The notes under the pieces: generated by a model
Told to the model about the DNA's origin: nothing
The model's input: the letters and a program-made list of their open reading frames with translations, nothing else
Database searches by the model: none
Translations under genes and position numbers: made by a program
Part shown: positions 16,486 through 25,767 of the stretch, in pieces
Layout: every line of letters starts with the position of its first letter
How positions within the stretch are numbered: the stretch's first letter is position 1
Assembly: GCA_035493955.1 (NCBI GenBank)
Contig: DATJHI010000035.1
Location: 223,647-287,646, forward strand
Direction: 5' to 3'
DNA from: NCED01 sp035493955
GTDB taxonomy: Bacteria > Pseudomonadota > Alphaproteobacteria > Caulobacterales > Caulobacteraceae
DNA length: 64,000 bases

Positions 16486-19400
16486 ATGATATCAACTATC
16501 CTCCGGTTGTTCCAAACGCAGGATCCGGCGACCGCCTACCAGGGAGTCTACAACTGGCCGCTGGTCGGCCTGTCGGTCGTTATCGCCATCCTCGCCGCCT
16601 TCGTCGCCCTTTCGATCGCCGACCGGATCGCCGTGAGCGTCAATCGCCGCAGCGGCGCGGCATGGGCCAGCGCCGGAGCGCTGAGCATGGGCGGCGGGAT
16701 CTGGGCGATGCACTTCATCGGCATGGTCGCCTTCTCGCTGCCTTGCGGGGTTCGGTACGACCCGATGCTGACCTTCCTGTCGATGATCCCCGGCGTGCTG
16801 GCCAGCGGCGTGGCCCTGTCGATCATAAGCCGCCCGGCTCCCGGGCTGGTCCGGCTGGCGTTCGGAGCGGTGTTGATGGGCGCCGGCATCGGCGCCATGC
16901 ACTACGCAGGCATGGCGGCGATGCGGCCCGAGGCCGTGGCGCGCTATGACGCCGGCGGGGTGGCGCTATCGGTGCTGGTGGCGGTGGTCCTGGCCTTCAC
17001 CGCCTTGAGCATTCGCTTGCGGCTCCGGGCCGTAGGGCTGACGGACCGGGCCAAGACCGTGATCGCGGCCGTGGTGATGGGCTGCGCCATTCCGGGCATG
17101 CACTACACGGCGATGCGGGCCTCGGTGTTCTATCCCTTGCCGGGCGCCGTCGCCGCCACGGCGGCGCTGCCCCCGACCATGCTGGCCCTGATCGTGGGCG
17201 GCTTCGGCTTCCTGGTGGCTTTGAGCGCGTTGACCGCGGCGTCGGCGGGGGAGCAGCGCGAGGCCGCCGGCCGGCTGTTGGAGGAGATGGCCCGTCGCAA
17301 GGCCCTGGAGCAGGACGCCCAGAACGCCAGCGCCCGCCTACAGGCGATTTTCGACGCCGTGGTCGACGCCATCGTCACCGTCGACGCCGAGGGGCGGATC
17401 CGGCAATGGAGTTCCGGGGCGCAGCGCATCTTCGGCTATTCGGCCGAGGAGGTGATCGGCAAGAGCATTACCATGATGATGCCCGAGCCCCACGGTTCGG
17501 GGCCCGCCGCGTCCATCGGCGGTTTCATCGGGACCGGCGACGCCGGGGTGGTCGGAACCGGCCGTGAGCTGACGGCGATCCGCAAGGACGGGACCGAGTT
17601 CCCGATGGAGCTGGCGGTCAGCGAGGTGAAGTCCCAGGACGAACAGCTGTTCACCGGCATCATGCGCGACATCACCGAGCGCAAGCGCGCCCAGCAGGAT
17701 CTGATCCTTGCCCGCATCCAGGCCGAAGAGGCCAACGTCGCCAAATCCCAGTTCCTGGCCACCATGAGCCACGAGATCCGCACCCCGATGAACGGGGTGC
17801 TGGGCATGGCCAGTCTGCTTGCGGCGACGCCTTTGAGCGTCCAGCAGAGCCGGCTGGTGGCCAACCTGTCGCGGTCGGGCCAGGCGCTGCTCGGCATCAT
17901 CAACGACGTGCTCGATTTCTCGAAGATCGAGGCCGGCAAGCTCGAACTGGCTCCGGTCGAGTTCGATCCTTGCGAACTTTTGGCCGACGTGGCCGACCTG
18001 TTCGCGGAGGGTTGCTCGGCCAAGGGACTGGAGCTGATCTACCAAGTGTCGGAGGAAACCCCGTCGCGGCTGCGCGGGGATTCGGCGCGGTTGCGGCAGG
18101 TGCTAGTCAACCTCGTGGGCAACGCTATCAAGTTCACCGAACACGGCCAGGTGGTGGTCGAATTGGCCGCCCGCCGGATCGACGCCGACTACGCCACCCT
18201 CAGCTTCACCGTCGAGGACACCGGCATCGGCATCGAGCCCGACAAGATCGACCGGGTGTTCAAGTCCTTCGAGCAGGCCGACCAATCGATGCGGCGCGCC
18301 CGCGGCGGCACCGGCCTCGGCCTGGCCATCTCCCGCCAGCTGGTCGAGATGATGGGCGGCAAGATCGAGGTGGAGAGCGAGTTCGGCCGCGGTTCGCGCT
18401 TCGGCTTCACCGTCCGCTGCGGCCTGTGCGAGGCCGGCGACCAGGCCGGCCGGGTGATGGGCCGGCCGCTGAAACTGCTGCTGGTCGACACCAATCGGGC
18501 CAGCGCTCACGCCCTGACAGGATACCTGACCCGGTGGGGCCTCGATCCCACCGTCTGCCGAACCCTTGCCGAAGCGGACGCGGCCATGAACGAGGGCGGC
18601 TTCGAAGCCGTCATGCTCGACGTCAAGGGGCTGGGCGCTCCGGGGGTCGAGTTCGGCCGGCGGATCGCCTCGGGGACAGGGGCCCCGGCGGTAATCTTCC
18701 TGACCGGCATGGACCGGCTGATGGTCGACGAGAGCCTCACTCAGGCCGGCGCCTTCGCCCTGCTCAGCAAGCCGGTGCGGCCGTCGGAATTGTTCGAATG
18801 CCTGACCGCCGCGGCCAACAAGGCGGACGAGGGCGGCGCGGCCCGGTTCTTCGTCAGACGCGCCGCGGCGCCGGCCCTGGGCCGCTTCGAGGCCCGCCTG
18901 CTGGTGGCCGAGGACAATCCGGTCAACCAGGACGTCGCCACCGGCATATTGGAGAGCATGGGCTGTCGCGTGGTCACTGCGCCCAACGGCAAGGTCGCGG
19001 CGCGGCTCTTCGCGGAGGAGCGCTTCGACCTGATCCTGATGGACTGCGAAATGCCGGAGATGGACGGGCTGGAGGCGACCCGTCGCATCCGCCACCTGGA
19101 GACAATACCGGGAATATCGATGGCGGGGCGCAGGACCCCGATCGTGGCGCTCACCGCCCACGCCCTGGCCGATGTGCACCAGGCGTGTCTGAACGTCGGG
19201 ATGGACGACTTCCTGACCAAGCCGTTCGACGAGCGACAAATCAACGACGCCCTGCGTCGCTGGATTCCCGAGTTGGAGGTCGGCGATCGGCGCGGACCTC
19301 AGGCCGAAGCCATGTCAGACGCGAGGGTGGGCGCGTCCGTGGCGGAAGCGGCGGCGGTGATCGATCGCGGCGCCTTCGAAAACGTCACGGCTTTTCGCGG

Positions 19401-19719
19401 CGACAAGGGTGCGGCCCTGTTGAAGACCGTGGTGGGCAAGCTGCGGGAATCCGGGCCGGCCCTGACCGGGGACGTCCTGGCCGCGGCCGCCCAGGGCGAC
19501 GTCGAGGCCCTCTGGCGCGCCGCCCATAGTCTGAAATCAAGCGCCGGAGCCCTGGGCGCCGTGCGGTTGTCGGGCCGTTGCGCCCAGATCGAGGCCCTGG
19601 GCCGGGCGGGCGATCTGGAGGCGTTGAAACCTCTGCTCGACGGTCTGGAGTCTGACCTCAGCGACGCCCTCGCCGCCCTCGCCGCGTTCGTCGGGGAGCC
19701 GGATGTCCGAGTCGCGTGA
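16486..19719 (+). CDS. MHYT-PAS hybrid sensor histidine kinase with two receivers and an Hpt domain
   Basis: A 1077-residue membrane kinase. Three MHYT motifs lie at residues 75 (MHFIGM), 138 (MHYAGM) and 205 (MHYTAM) within seven predicted helices; such domains are proposed to sense diatomic gases through a metal. A PAS domain ('IFDAVVDAIVTVD'), HisKA (His429 in 'MSHEIRTPMNG'), HATPase ('NAIKFTEHG', 'GTGLGLAIS'), a degenerate first receiver ('LLLVDTNRASA', acidic pair reduced), a canonical second receiver (Asp853 in 'LILMDCEMPEMDG') and an Hpt domain (His1014 in 'AAHSLKSSAGALG') follow. ATG 16486 fits a GGAG at 16474; an upstream TTG at 16447 is weaker. The next gene overlaps its 3' end. Confidence 0.93.
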   Translation: MISTILRLFQTQDPATAYQGVYNWPLVGLSVVIAILAAFVALSIADRIAVSVNRRSGAAWASAGALSMGGGIWAMHFIGMVAFSLPCGVRYDPMLTFLSMIPGVLASGVALSIISRPAPGLVRLAFGAVLMGAGIGAMHYAGMAAMRPEAVARYDAGGVALSVLVAVVLAFTALSIRLRLRAVGLTDRAKTVIAAVVMGCAIPGMHYTAMRASVFYPLPGAVAATAALPPTMLALIVGGFGFLVALSALTAASAGEQREAAGRLLEEMARRKALEQDAQNASARLQAIFDAVVDAIVTVDAEGRIRQWSSGAQRIFGYSAEEVIGKSITMMMPEPHGSGPAASIGGFIGTGDAGVVGTGRELTAIRKDGTEFPMELAVSEVKSQDEQLFTGIMRDITERKRAQQDLILARIQAEEANVAKSQFLATMSHEIRTPMNGVLGMASLLAATPLSVQQSRLVANLSRSGQALLGIINDVLDFSKIEAGKLELAPVEFDPCELLADVADLFAEGCSAKGLELIYQVSEETPSRLRGDSARLRQVLVNLVGNAIKFTEHGQVVVELAARRIDADYATLSFTVEDTGIGIEPDKIDRVFKSFEQADQSMRRARGGTGLGLAISRQLVEMMGGKIEVESEFGRGSRFGFTVRCGLCEAGDQAGRVMGRPLKLLLVDTNRASAHALTGYLTRWGLDPTVCRTLAEADAAMNEGGFEAVMLDVKGLGAPGVEFGRRIASGTGAPAVIFLTGMDRLMVDESLTQAGAFALLSKPVRPSELFECLTAAANKADEGGAARFFVRRAAAPALGRFEARLLVAEDNPVNQDVATGILESMGCRVVTAPNGKVAARLFAEERFDLILMDCEMPEMDGLEATRRIRHLETIPGISMAGRRTPIVALTAHALADVHQACLNVGMDDFLTKPFDERQINDALRRWIPELEVGDRRGPQAEAMSDARVGASVAEAAAVIDRGAFENVTAFRGDKGAALLKTVVGKLRESGPALTGDVLAAAAQGDVEALWRAAHSLKSSAGALGAVRLSGRCAQIEALGRAGDLEALKPLLDGLESDLSDALAALAAFVGEPDVRVA

Positions 19720-20896
19720 TTCTGCCGGGCGGCCTGCGTCCAGGATTCTGATCGTCGACGACGATCTCGTCGTGCGCGCCATCATGCGCGCCGAACTCGA
19801 AGACGAAGGCTTCGACGTGGTGGAGGCCGGCGACGGGCTGGAGGCGCTGGCCGTGTGCCGCGAGACCCTGCCGGATCTGCTGGTCGTCGACGTTGTCATG
19901 CCCCAGATGGACGGCTACGCGCTGTGCGAGGTGCTGCGTCAGCAGCCGGAGACCGCCTATCTGCCGATCCTGATGGCCACCGGCCTGGAGGGGGAGGACT
20001 CCATCGCCAAGGCCTATGTGGTCGGGGCTACCGACTTCATATCCAAGCCGCTGCAGTGGACCATCCTGCGCCAACGGGTGCGCTACATGCTCCGCTCGGC
20101 CGCGGCCTTCCAGGAGCTGCGACGCAACCAGGCCTATCTCGTCGCCGCCAAGGAGGCGGCTGAAGCGGGCGACCGGGCCAAGTCGGAATTCCTGGCCATC
20201 ATGAGCCACGAACTGCGCACGCCGTTGAACGCGGTGATCGGCCTGTCCACCGTCATGCAGTCCCAGACCATGGGCGCCTTGTCGCCCCAGTACCTGGAAC
20301 TGGTCGAGGTGATCATCGACAGCGCGCGCCATCTGCTGACCATGATCGAGGACGTGCTCGACCTCGCCAATGCCGACTCCCTGAGCCTCGACATCCGGGC
20401 CGTGGATCTTGCCGACGCGGTCGCAGCCATGGACGGCCCGGTCCGGGCGCTCGCCGTCAAGGCGGGCGTTACCTATGGGGCGCAGGTGGAGCCCGGCTTG
20501 CCCCCGATCATGGCCGATCCTGAGCGGTTGAGGCGCATCCTGGACAACCTGATCAGCAACGCGATCAAGTTCAGCCACAGGGGAGGTCACGTGTCGCTTA
20601 CCGTCGCACAAGAGGGGGACGGCGGTCTTTGCCTCAAGGTCCAGGACGACGGCATCGGCATGTCGCCGGACGTGATCGCCCACGTCATGGCGCCCTTCGG
20701 CCAGGCCGACGGCGGGACGACCCGTCGGCATGGGGGCGCGGGAGTGGGCTTGCCGCTTACCCTGAGGCTGGTGAAGCTGCATGGGGCGAGCCTCGAGATC
20801 CAGAGCGAAGAGGGTCAGGGCGCCGCTGTTCTGGTGCGCTTTCCCCGAAGCCTGTTCGCCAGCCCGGTCGGCGAATCCCAGCCTGACTTGGTTTGA
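19703..20896 (+). CDS. Receiver-histidine kinase protein (REC-HisKA-HATPase)
   Basis: A 397-residue soluble protein. An N-terminal receiver has Asp63 in 'LLVVDVVMPQMDGY' with the acidic pair in 'ILIVDDD' and the conserved Lys in 'DFISKPL'. HisKA follows with His169 in 'IMSHELRTPLNAVIG', then an HATPase ('NLISNAIKFSH', 'DDGIGMSP', 'GGAGVGLPLTLRLVKLHG'). It overlaps the 3' end of the MHYT kinase gene by 17 bases, so the two are co-translated. The receiver could accept phosphate from the upstream Hpt domain, giving a two-protein phosphorelay; this is inference from order and domains. Confidence 0.92.
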   Translation: MSESRDSAGRPASRILIVDDDLVVRAIMRAELEDEGFDVVEAGDGLEALAVCRETLPDLLVVDVVMPQMDGYALCEVLRQQPETAYLPILMATGLEGEDSIAKAYVVGATDFISKPLQWTILRQRVRYMLRSAAAFQELRRNQAYLVAAKEAAEAGDRAKSEFLAIMSHELRTPLNAVIGLSTVMQSQTMGALSPQYLELVEVIIDSARHLLTMIEDVLDLANADSLSLDIRAVDLADAVAAMDGPVRALAVKAGVTYGAQVEPGLPPIMADPERLRRILDNLISNAIKFSHRGGHVSLTVAQEGDGGLCLKVQDDGIGMSPDVIAHVMAPFGQADGGTTRRHGGAGVGLPLTLRLVKLHGASLEIQSEEGQGAAVLVRFPRSLFASPVGESQPDLV

Positions 20897-20967
20897 TTTC
20901 TGCGGCGCCGTTTCCGCCGCGGCGAAACCTCATTCGGTCGAAGTCCGATGTTTTCAAACAACGGCCT

Positions 20968-20992
20968 GGAACAGCCGGGCTCCCCTGCCGTT
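20968..20992 (+). promoter_or_regulatory. EcfG (general stress sigma factor) type promoter
   Basis: GGAAC at 20968-20972 and CGTT at 20989-20992 are separated by exactly 16 bases, matching the alphaproteobacterial EcfG/SigT consensus GGAAC-N16/17-CGTT. Transcription would begin near 21000, which leaves a short leader before the hemerythrin start at 21029 and excludes the in-frame ATG at 20948. Confidence 0.7.
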
Positions 20993-21028
20993 GAAGGGGC
21001 GGGCGATGGCGCCCTTGGGAGAAAGACC

Positions 21029-21544
21029 TTGGCCAACCCTGCCGGAATGGACGCGATCGCGCTGTTGAAGGCCGATCACCGCAAAGTCGAAGGCCTCTTC
21101 GCCGACTTCGAGAAGGCGAGGGGCGCCGATCGTAAGCTGAAGCTCGCTCAGCAGATCTGCCTGGAACTGAAGATACACACGATCATCGAGGAAGAAATCT
21201 TCTACCCCGCCTGCGAAGGCAAGGTCGATGAGGACCTGCTCAAGGAATCCTACGTCGAACACGACGCGGCCAAGGTGATGATCGCCGAGATCGAGGCCAG
21301 TTCCCCGGACGCCGAATTCTACGACGCCAAGGTCAAGGTGCTTTCCGAAGAGATCGAGCACCACGTCGAGGAAGAGGAAAAACGGATGGAGGGCCTGTTC
21401 GCCCAGGCCCGCAAGGCCGGCCTCGACCTGGCGGAACTGGGTGAGGAGATGAGCGCGCGCAAACAGGAGCTGTTGGGCGACGCCAAGTCCGGTCGTGAGC
21501 CGCCGACTCGGATGGGCACCATGCCCGATCAGCGTGCGCCCTGA
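21029..21544 (+). CDS. Hemerythrin HHE domain protein
   Basis: A 171-residue cytosolic protein. The di-iron ligand pattern of HHE four-helix bundles is visible: 'LLKADHRKVEGLF', 'IHTIIEEEIFYP', 'YVEHDAAKVMI' and 'EIEHHVEEEEKRM'. Such proteins bind O2/NO or store iron and are frequent general-stress genes. TTG at 21029 is preferred because GGGAGAAAG lies just upstream and the EcfG promoter lies between it and the ATG at 20948; ATG 21047 is another option. The C-terminal 30 residues are hydrophilic and probably disordered. It may head a unit with the next two genes. Confidence 0.85.
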   Translation: MANPAGMDAIALLKADHRKVEGLFADFEKARGADRKLKLAQQICLELKIHTIIEEEIFYPACEGKVDEDLLKESYVEHDAAKVMIAEIEASSPDAEFYDAKVKVLSEEIEHHVEEEEKRMEGLFAQARKAGLDLAELGEEMSARKQELLGDAKSGREPPTRMGTMPDQRAP

Positions 21545-21626
21545 TCCTTCGGAACTTCGGCCCTGGCGGAACATTCCGGCAGGGACCGGAGCGCCGGCCG
21601 TTCCACCCGCTTAAGTCTTGGGATCA

Positions 21627-21959
21627 ATGAACATGCCCCACAATCGAATAGAGGACGCCCGCAAGGGCGCCCGCCAGGTGCAGGACGCCGTCAGCGGCGG
21701 CCTGGGCGACGGCGAGGCCCAACTGCGGGACACGCTGAACGAGGCCGTAAGCTCGGTGCAGGACGCTTATGGCAGGGCCAGGGACCAGGCCGACACGGCT
21801 CTTGGGGAGGCGCAAGGCCGGGCCGAGGCGGTCTATGGCGAACTGCAGGACTATATCCGGGAGAAGCCGCTGCTGGCGGTGGGGCTCGGGGCCCTGGCTG
21901 GGGTGCTGCTCTGGCACATGCTCGGTGCGAACCGCAAGGTCATCTACGTCCGCAAATAG
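21627..21959 (+). CDS. DUF883/YqjD-like membrane-anchored protein
   Basis: A 110-residue protein with a long amphipathic, Ala/Gln/Asp-rich helix (about residues 10-75, containing 'AVSSVQDAYGRARDQADTALGEAQGRAEAVYG') and a C-terminal anchor 'YIREKPLLAVGLGALAGVLLWHML' ending in a basic tail. This is the architecture of ElaB/YqjD/DUF883 proteins, which in E. coli tether hibernating ribosomes to the membrane in stationary phase. It lies 82 bp after the hemerythrin gene, consistent with stress control. Confidence 0.8.
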   Translation: MNMPHNRIEDARKGARQVQDAVSGGLGDGEAQLRDTLNEAVSSVQDAYGRARDQADTALGEAQGRAEAVYGELQDYIREKPLLAVGLGALAGVLLWHMLGANRKVIYVRK

Positions 21960-21996
21960 CGCCTGCGCGCGGTCCAGGCGGGGAGGGGGGCCGGCA

Positions 21997-23457
21997 TTGC
22001 TGCTGCGCGAGGGCGACACGTGCTGGCGCGCGGTCCGGGCCGACCGGGCCGCGCTGCTCATCGACATGGCCTGCTATTTCGAGGCCGCCAAGGCGGCGAT
22101 GCTCAAGGCGCGTCGCTCGATCCATTTCCTCAACTGGGCCTTTGAACAGGACACTTTGTTCAGCCCCCAGCCAGGGGGCGACGGCCCCGCTTCCGACCGC
22201 ATCGGCAACTTCCTGAAGGCCCTGGCCAACGCCAACCACGATCTGGACGTGCGGATCCTCTGCTGGAAGTCGGCCATGCCGGTGGCCGCGACCCAGCACT
22301 TCTTCCCGTTTGCCGACCGCCGCGCCTTCACCGGCTCACGGGTCCGTTTCGTCCTCGACGGCAAGCTGCCGATGGGCGCCTGCCATCACCAGAAGATGCT
22401 GATCGTCGACGACGCGGTCGGTTTCTGTGGCGGCGGCGACATCGGCCCCGACCGCTGGGACACGCCCGAACACCTGGACAACGACACCCGCCGGCAGAAG
22501 ACCCGCCGCGACCACAAGGACTTCGACAGCCGCCACGAAGTGATGAGCATCGTCGACGGCGAGGCGGCCACGGCGCTAGGGGGACTGTTCCGGGATCGCT
22601 GGCTGCGGGCCACCGGCGAAGCCGTTCCGCCGCCCAAGGGCAGGCGAGGCTCCGCCTGGCCTGCCTGCGTCACCCCCGATTTCCGCGATGTCGAGGTCGG
22701 ACTGTCCCGCACCCTTCCGGCCTGGCGAGGCGATCCGTCGGTGCGGGAGATCGAAAACCTGCACCTCGCCGCCATCGAAGGGGCGCGGGAGGTGATCTAT
22801 ATGGAGAACCAGTACTTCACCTCGCCGGTCATCGCCGAGGCCCTGGCCAAGCGCCTGCGCGCCCGCTCCGGTCCGGAGGTCATCCTGGTCTCGACAGAGC
22901 ACTCCCCGAGCTATTTCGACCAGGCGACCATGGACAAGACCCGCATGGATTTTGTCCGCCATCTGAAGGCCGCGGATCGGCACGGGCGCTTTGGCGCCTA
23001 CAGCCCGGTCACGACCCTTGGCCGGACCATCATCGTCCACGCCAAACTGACCATCATCGACGATGAGCTGCTGCGGATCGGGTCGGCCAACATCAACAAC
23101 CGGTCCCTGGGCTTCGATACCGAATGCGACCTGTCGATCGGCGCCTCCGGCGACGGGGCCGCCCCGGCGCGGGCCAGGATCGCAGCGCTACGGACCAGGC
23201 TCCTGGCCCATTGGCTCGGCTGCGATGACGCGGTGGTGGAGGCGGCGCGGGCCAGGGCCGGCGGCCTGATCGCGGCGCTGGAGGACATGCGCACACACGG
23301 CTACGCCCGCCTGCGGCCGATCGAGGTCGGAACCATGAACCTGTTCTCCGCCCTGGTGGCCAAATATCACCTCGGCGACCCGGTCGGGACCAGGGACGCC
23401 TGGCGGCCATGGTCGCGCCGCCAGGCCTGCGGCGCGACCTGGGATCGGCGGGGCTGA
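21997..23457 (+). CDS. Phospholipase D-like protein (two HKD motifs)
   Basis: A 486-residue phosphatidyltransferase/phosphodiesterase-fold protein. The two catalytic HxKxxxxD motifs are 'CHHQKMLIVDDAVGFCGGGDIG' and 'IVHAKLTIIDDELLRIGSANINNRS'. 'RSIHFLNWAFEQDT' and 'IYMENQYF' are typical of the family. No TM segments are evident at the N-terminus, unlike cardiolipin synthase ClsA. The frame is open upstream, overlapping the DUF883 gene; TTG at 21997, after a GGGGAGGGGGG stretch, starts the conserved domain. It is the third gene of the presumed hemerythrin unit and is likely a membrane-lipid remodelling enzyme. Confidence 0.87.
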   Translation: MLLREGDTCWRAVRADRAALLIDMACYFEAAKAAMLKARRSIHFLNWAFEQDTLFSPQPGGDGPASDRIGNFLKALANANHDLDVRILCWKSAMPVAATQHFFPFADRRAFTGSRVRFVLDGKLPMGACHHQKMLIVDDAVGFCGGGDIGPDRWDTPEHLDNDTRRQKTRRDHKDFDSRHEVMSIVDGEAATALGGLFRDRWLRATGEAVPPPKGRRGSAWPACVTPDFRDVEVGLSRTLPAWRGDPSVREIENLHLAAIEGAREVIYMENQYFTSPVIAEALAKRLRARSGPEVILVSTEHSPSYFDQATMDKTRMDFVRHLKAADRHGRFGAYSPVTTLGRTIIVHAKLTIIDDELLRIGSANINNRSLGFDTECDLSIGASGDGAAPARARIAALRTRLLAHWLGCDDAVVEAARARAGGLIAALEDMRTHGYARLRPIEVGTMNLFSALVAKYHLGDPVGTRDAWRPWSRRQACGATWDRRG

Positions 23458-23505
23458 ACCCCCAACACGCTAAGCTGGTTCCGGAGCGCTGAGGGTCTTT
23501 CCGGC

Positions 23506-24156
23506 CTACTGAGCGTTCGAAGCCGGACTCGCCGGCGGAGCGGTGTCCGCGCCGGTGTGCTGGACCGCGGCGACGTCGAGCTTGTTGGCCATGTCGAGGT
23601 GCATATGGATCTTCGGCGAGACCTCGGCCGCGAAGGTCTTGAGCGCCGGATCGCCGCCGGTGGCCTTGTATCCGTCGAACAGCACCACCGCCTCGTGGTG
23701 GGCGGCCGTCTGCTGCTTCAGGAAGCGGCCATCGAAATCGCCGCCGCCCGATCCTCGCAGGTTATCCAGCAGGCCCTTGCGGCGCTCGTCCATTTCGGTC
23801 GGCAGGGTCTCCTTGACCTGGCCCGACATGACCAGAGCCTTTAGCTTGCCGGAGCTTTCGGTGTGGTCCTTCACCAGCATTTCGGCGAAGTCCTTGATGT
23901 CCTTGGATTTGGAGCGAGCGAGGGCCATCTTGGCCGCCTCGATCTCGTACATGTCGCCGATGGCGGCGTCGCGGACGAAGGCGCCGGCCGAGATCGCGCC
24001 GACCGCGGCGGTCCCAAGACCGGTCGCGGCTCCCGCCGCGTCCTGGGCCACATTGACCGGTTTGTCCTTCTGGTCGGCGGCGCCGCCCGACTTTTCACTG
24101 CAGGCGGCGAGGGCGAAGACGGCCGCGGTCGCGGCAAAGACGAGTTTTCGGTTCAT
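23506..24156 (-). CDS. DUF4142 lipoprotein
   Basis: A 216-residue predicted lipoprotein: signal 'LVFAATAAVFALAAC' with a lipobox ending in Cys19. The DUF4142 domain follows, a ferritin-like helical bundle recognisable by 'FVRDAAIGDMYEIEAAKMAL', 'DIKDFAEMLVKDHTESS' and 'FLKQQTAAHHEAVVLFDGY'. The repeated HxxE/DH positions are typical of the family. The tail is Pro/Ala/Ser-rich. The cellular role is unknown; members are often stress-induced in alphaproteobacteria. It is convergent with the phospholipase D-like gene. Confidence 0.88.
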   Translation of the reverse strand: MNRKLVFAATAAVFALAACSEKSGGAADQKDKPVNVAQDAAGAATGLGTAAVGAISAGAFVRDAAIGDMYEIEAAKMALARSKSKDIKDFAEMLVKDHTESSGKLKALVMSGQVKETLPTEMDERRKGLLDNLRGSGGGDFDGRFLKQQTAAHHEAVVLFDGYKATGGDPALKTFAAEVSPKIHMHLDMANKLDVAAVQHTGADTAPPASPASNAQ

Positions 24157-24318
24157 CCGTGTTCTTCCCAGATTTGTGATCGACCGGTCTAAAAGTCTCA
24201 GCCTGGTAAGACCGTTCCGAAAACAGTCCGGATTTTTCGAGCAGGACGGAAAGGGCGGTCGACGCCAGTTCCTGGAGTCTTTTGCGTCGGCAGATCTGCA
24301 GGCTTGGCGGGTGCGCTC

Positions 24319-24498
24319 TCAGTGGATCCGACGTCCCGCGATCTCAGGGTCGTTGGGCAGGTCAAGTCCAGATTCAGGATCCTCGTACAAGGTGGCGATG
24401 TCGGCCAAGGTGTCGACGGGGTCGCGGCGTCCTTCGTACCACTCCACCACCAGGTGGCGGATGCGCATCAAAGCAAGCGCGCGGGGATCGTCGTCCAT
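24319..24498 (-). CDS. Small acidic protein (59 aa), unknown function
   Basis: A 59-residue ORF beginning MDDDPRALALMRIRHLVVEWYEGRRD and ending EIAGRRIH. It forms a probable amphipathic helix followed by an acidic stretch (TLADIATLYEDPESG). It sits between the DUF4142 and DNA-ligase genes on the same strand as both, 48 bp after the ligase stop. Codon usage is like its neighbours. I do not recognise a family; the coherent composition and codon bias make it more likely real than chance. Confidence 0.55.
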   Translation of the reverse strand: MDDDPRALALMRIRHLVVEWYEGRRDPVDTLADIATLYEDPESGLDLPNDPEIAGRRIH

Positions 24499-24546
24499 TT
24501 ACTGACAACGCATCCGATCGGATTCCGTTCGGCTCCGGTTCCATGC

Positions 24547-25539
24547 TCAGGACCGGCGCAGCTGCTCCATCCGGCATTGTTCGGGCGCCTTGTCGGGACG
24601 GAAGCGGACCAGTTTCGTCCCGTGGCGGAAACGCTCCCCCGTCACGTGGTCGAAGCCGACCTCGACCACGATCTCCGGGCGCACCGGCTCCCACGCCCCG
24701 CTGCGTTCGGTCGACCAACGGCTGGGGCCGCCGGGGGCCCTGCCGGTGAAGCCCGTCCCGCCGCGCAGGGCCTCCAGCCGTCTGGTCAGCGCGGGCTTTC
24801 CGGCTGCGGGGAGGGTGGAGGTGAAGCCGACGTGATTGAGCCGGCCGTCGTCGTCATAGAGGCCGAGCAGCAGAGAGCCGACCAGCGGGCTGCCCGAGCC
24901 GTAACGGAATCCGCCGACCACGCAGTCGGCGGTGCTGGCCCGCTTGACCTTGATCATGGCCCGTTCGCCTTCGAGATAGGGCCCGTCGATCTGCTTGGCC
25001 ACCACCCCTTCCAGGTTCCCTTGGTCGAGCCAGGACTGAGCCAGGGCGCGGTCCCTCGTCCCCGGGGTGAGCCGCAGCAGCGGGCTGGGGAAGCCGGCGT
25101 GGAACGTCTCGAGGGCGGCGCGGCGGTGGACGAAGGGCGCCGGCCTCAGATCCTCGCCCTGCGGCGTCAGCAAGATGTCGAACAACGCCAGCACCGCCGG
25201 CGTCTCGCCAGCCAGGCGCAGGATCCGGCTTTGCGCGGGGTGCAGACGCATCTGCAGGGCGTCGAAGGAAAAGGCCCCGTCCCGGGCGACCAGCAGTTCG
25301 CCGTCGAGCACGAACCGGTCGGCGGCGAGCCCCGCCAGGGCCGCTGTGACTTCGGGGAAATAGCGGGCCAGGGGCTTGCCCGACTTCGCCTTCAGGGCGA
25401 CCTCGGCCCCGTCGCGGAAGGCGAGGCAGCGAAAGCCGTCCCACTTGGGCTCGAACCACCAGCCGTCTCCCTCGGGCAGGGCGGCGGCCGACCGCGCCTC
25501 CATAGGCATGGCCGCCGCGATCGGGGACGATGGGTTCAT
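24547..25539 (-). CDS. ATP-dependent DNA ligase (LigD/LigC-type catalytic module)
   Basis: A 330-residue enzyme with the nucleotidyltransferase motifs: motif I 'EPKWDGFRCLA' (adenylated Lys32), 'VLDGELLV', 'LFDILL', 'NLEGVVAKQIDGPY' and motif V 'MIKVKRAS'. A C-terminal OB-fold region follows ('GFTSTLPAAG', 'VEVGFDHVTGERFRHGTKLVRF'). It lacks the primase and phosphoesterase domains of full LigD, so it is a stand-alone ligase of the type used in stress or stationary-phase repair. MNPSSPI at 25539 is chosen over 25581 because the extra residues are not conserved-looking. It is divergent from the 82-aa gene. Confidence 0.9.
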   Translation of the reverse strand: MNPSSPIAAAMPMEARSAAALPEGDGWWFEPKWDGFRCLAFRDGAEVALKAKSGKPLARYFPEVTAALAGLAADRFVLDGELLVARDGAFSFDALQMRLHPAQSRILRLAGETPAVLALFDILLTPQGEDLRPAPFVHRRAALETFHAGFPSPLLRLTPGTRDRALAQSWLDQGNLEGVVAKQIDGPYLEGERAMIKVKRASTADCVVGGFRYGSGSPLVGSLLLGLYDDDGRLNHVGFTSTLPAAGKPALTRRLEALRGGTGFTGRAPGGPSRWSTERSGAWEPVRPEIVVEVGFDHVTGERFRHGTKLVRFRPDKAPEQCRMEQLRRS

Positions 25540-25767
25540 GGGCGAGGCTCTTGAAGGTCCAGTCCCTTCAGAACGGTCCAAAGCGAAGAACGATCATCGT
25601 CCCGCGCCGCTGTCCATTCGGCCTGCCGTGCCGGCGAAGGCGAGCAAGGTATTGGCGTTTCCGGCCGGCCCTGGGGAGGACGATTGATTTCATTGTTGGC
25701 GAACCAATCAAACCCGTGTCTTGTTTAGGTCCTATCCGACCTTTGAACGAATCCTGGAGCACCGCTG

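Noticed and set aside
20948..21028. Earlier ATG for the hemerythrin gene
   Set aside because: It lies upstream of the EcfG promoter, so it would not be in that transcript, and the extra residues are not family-like.
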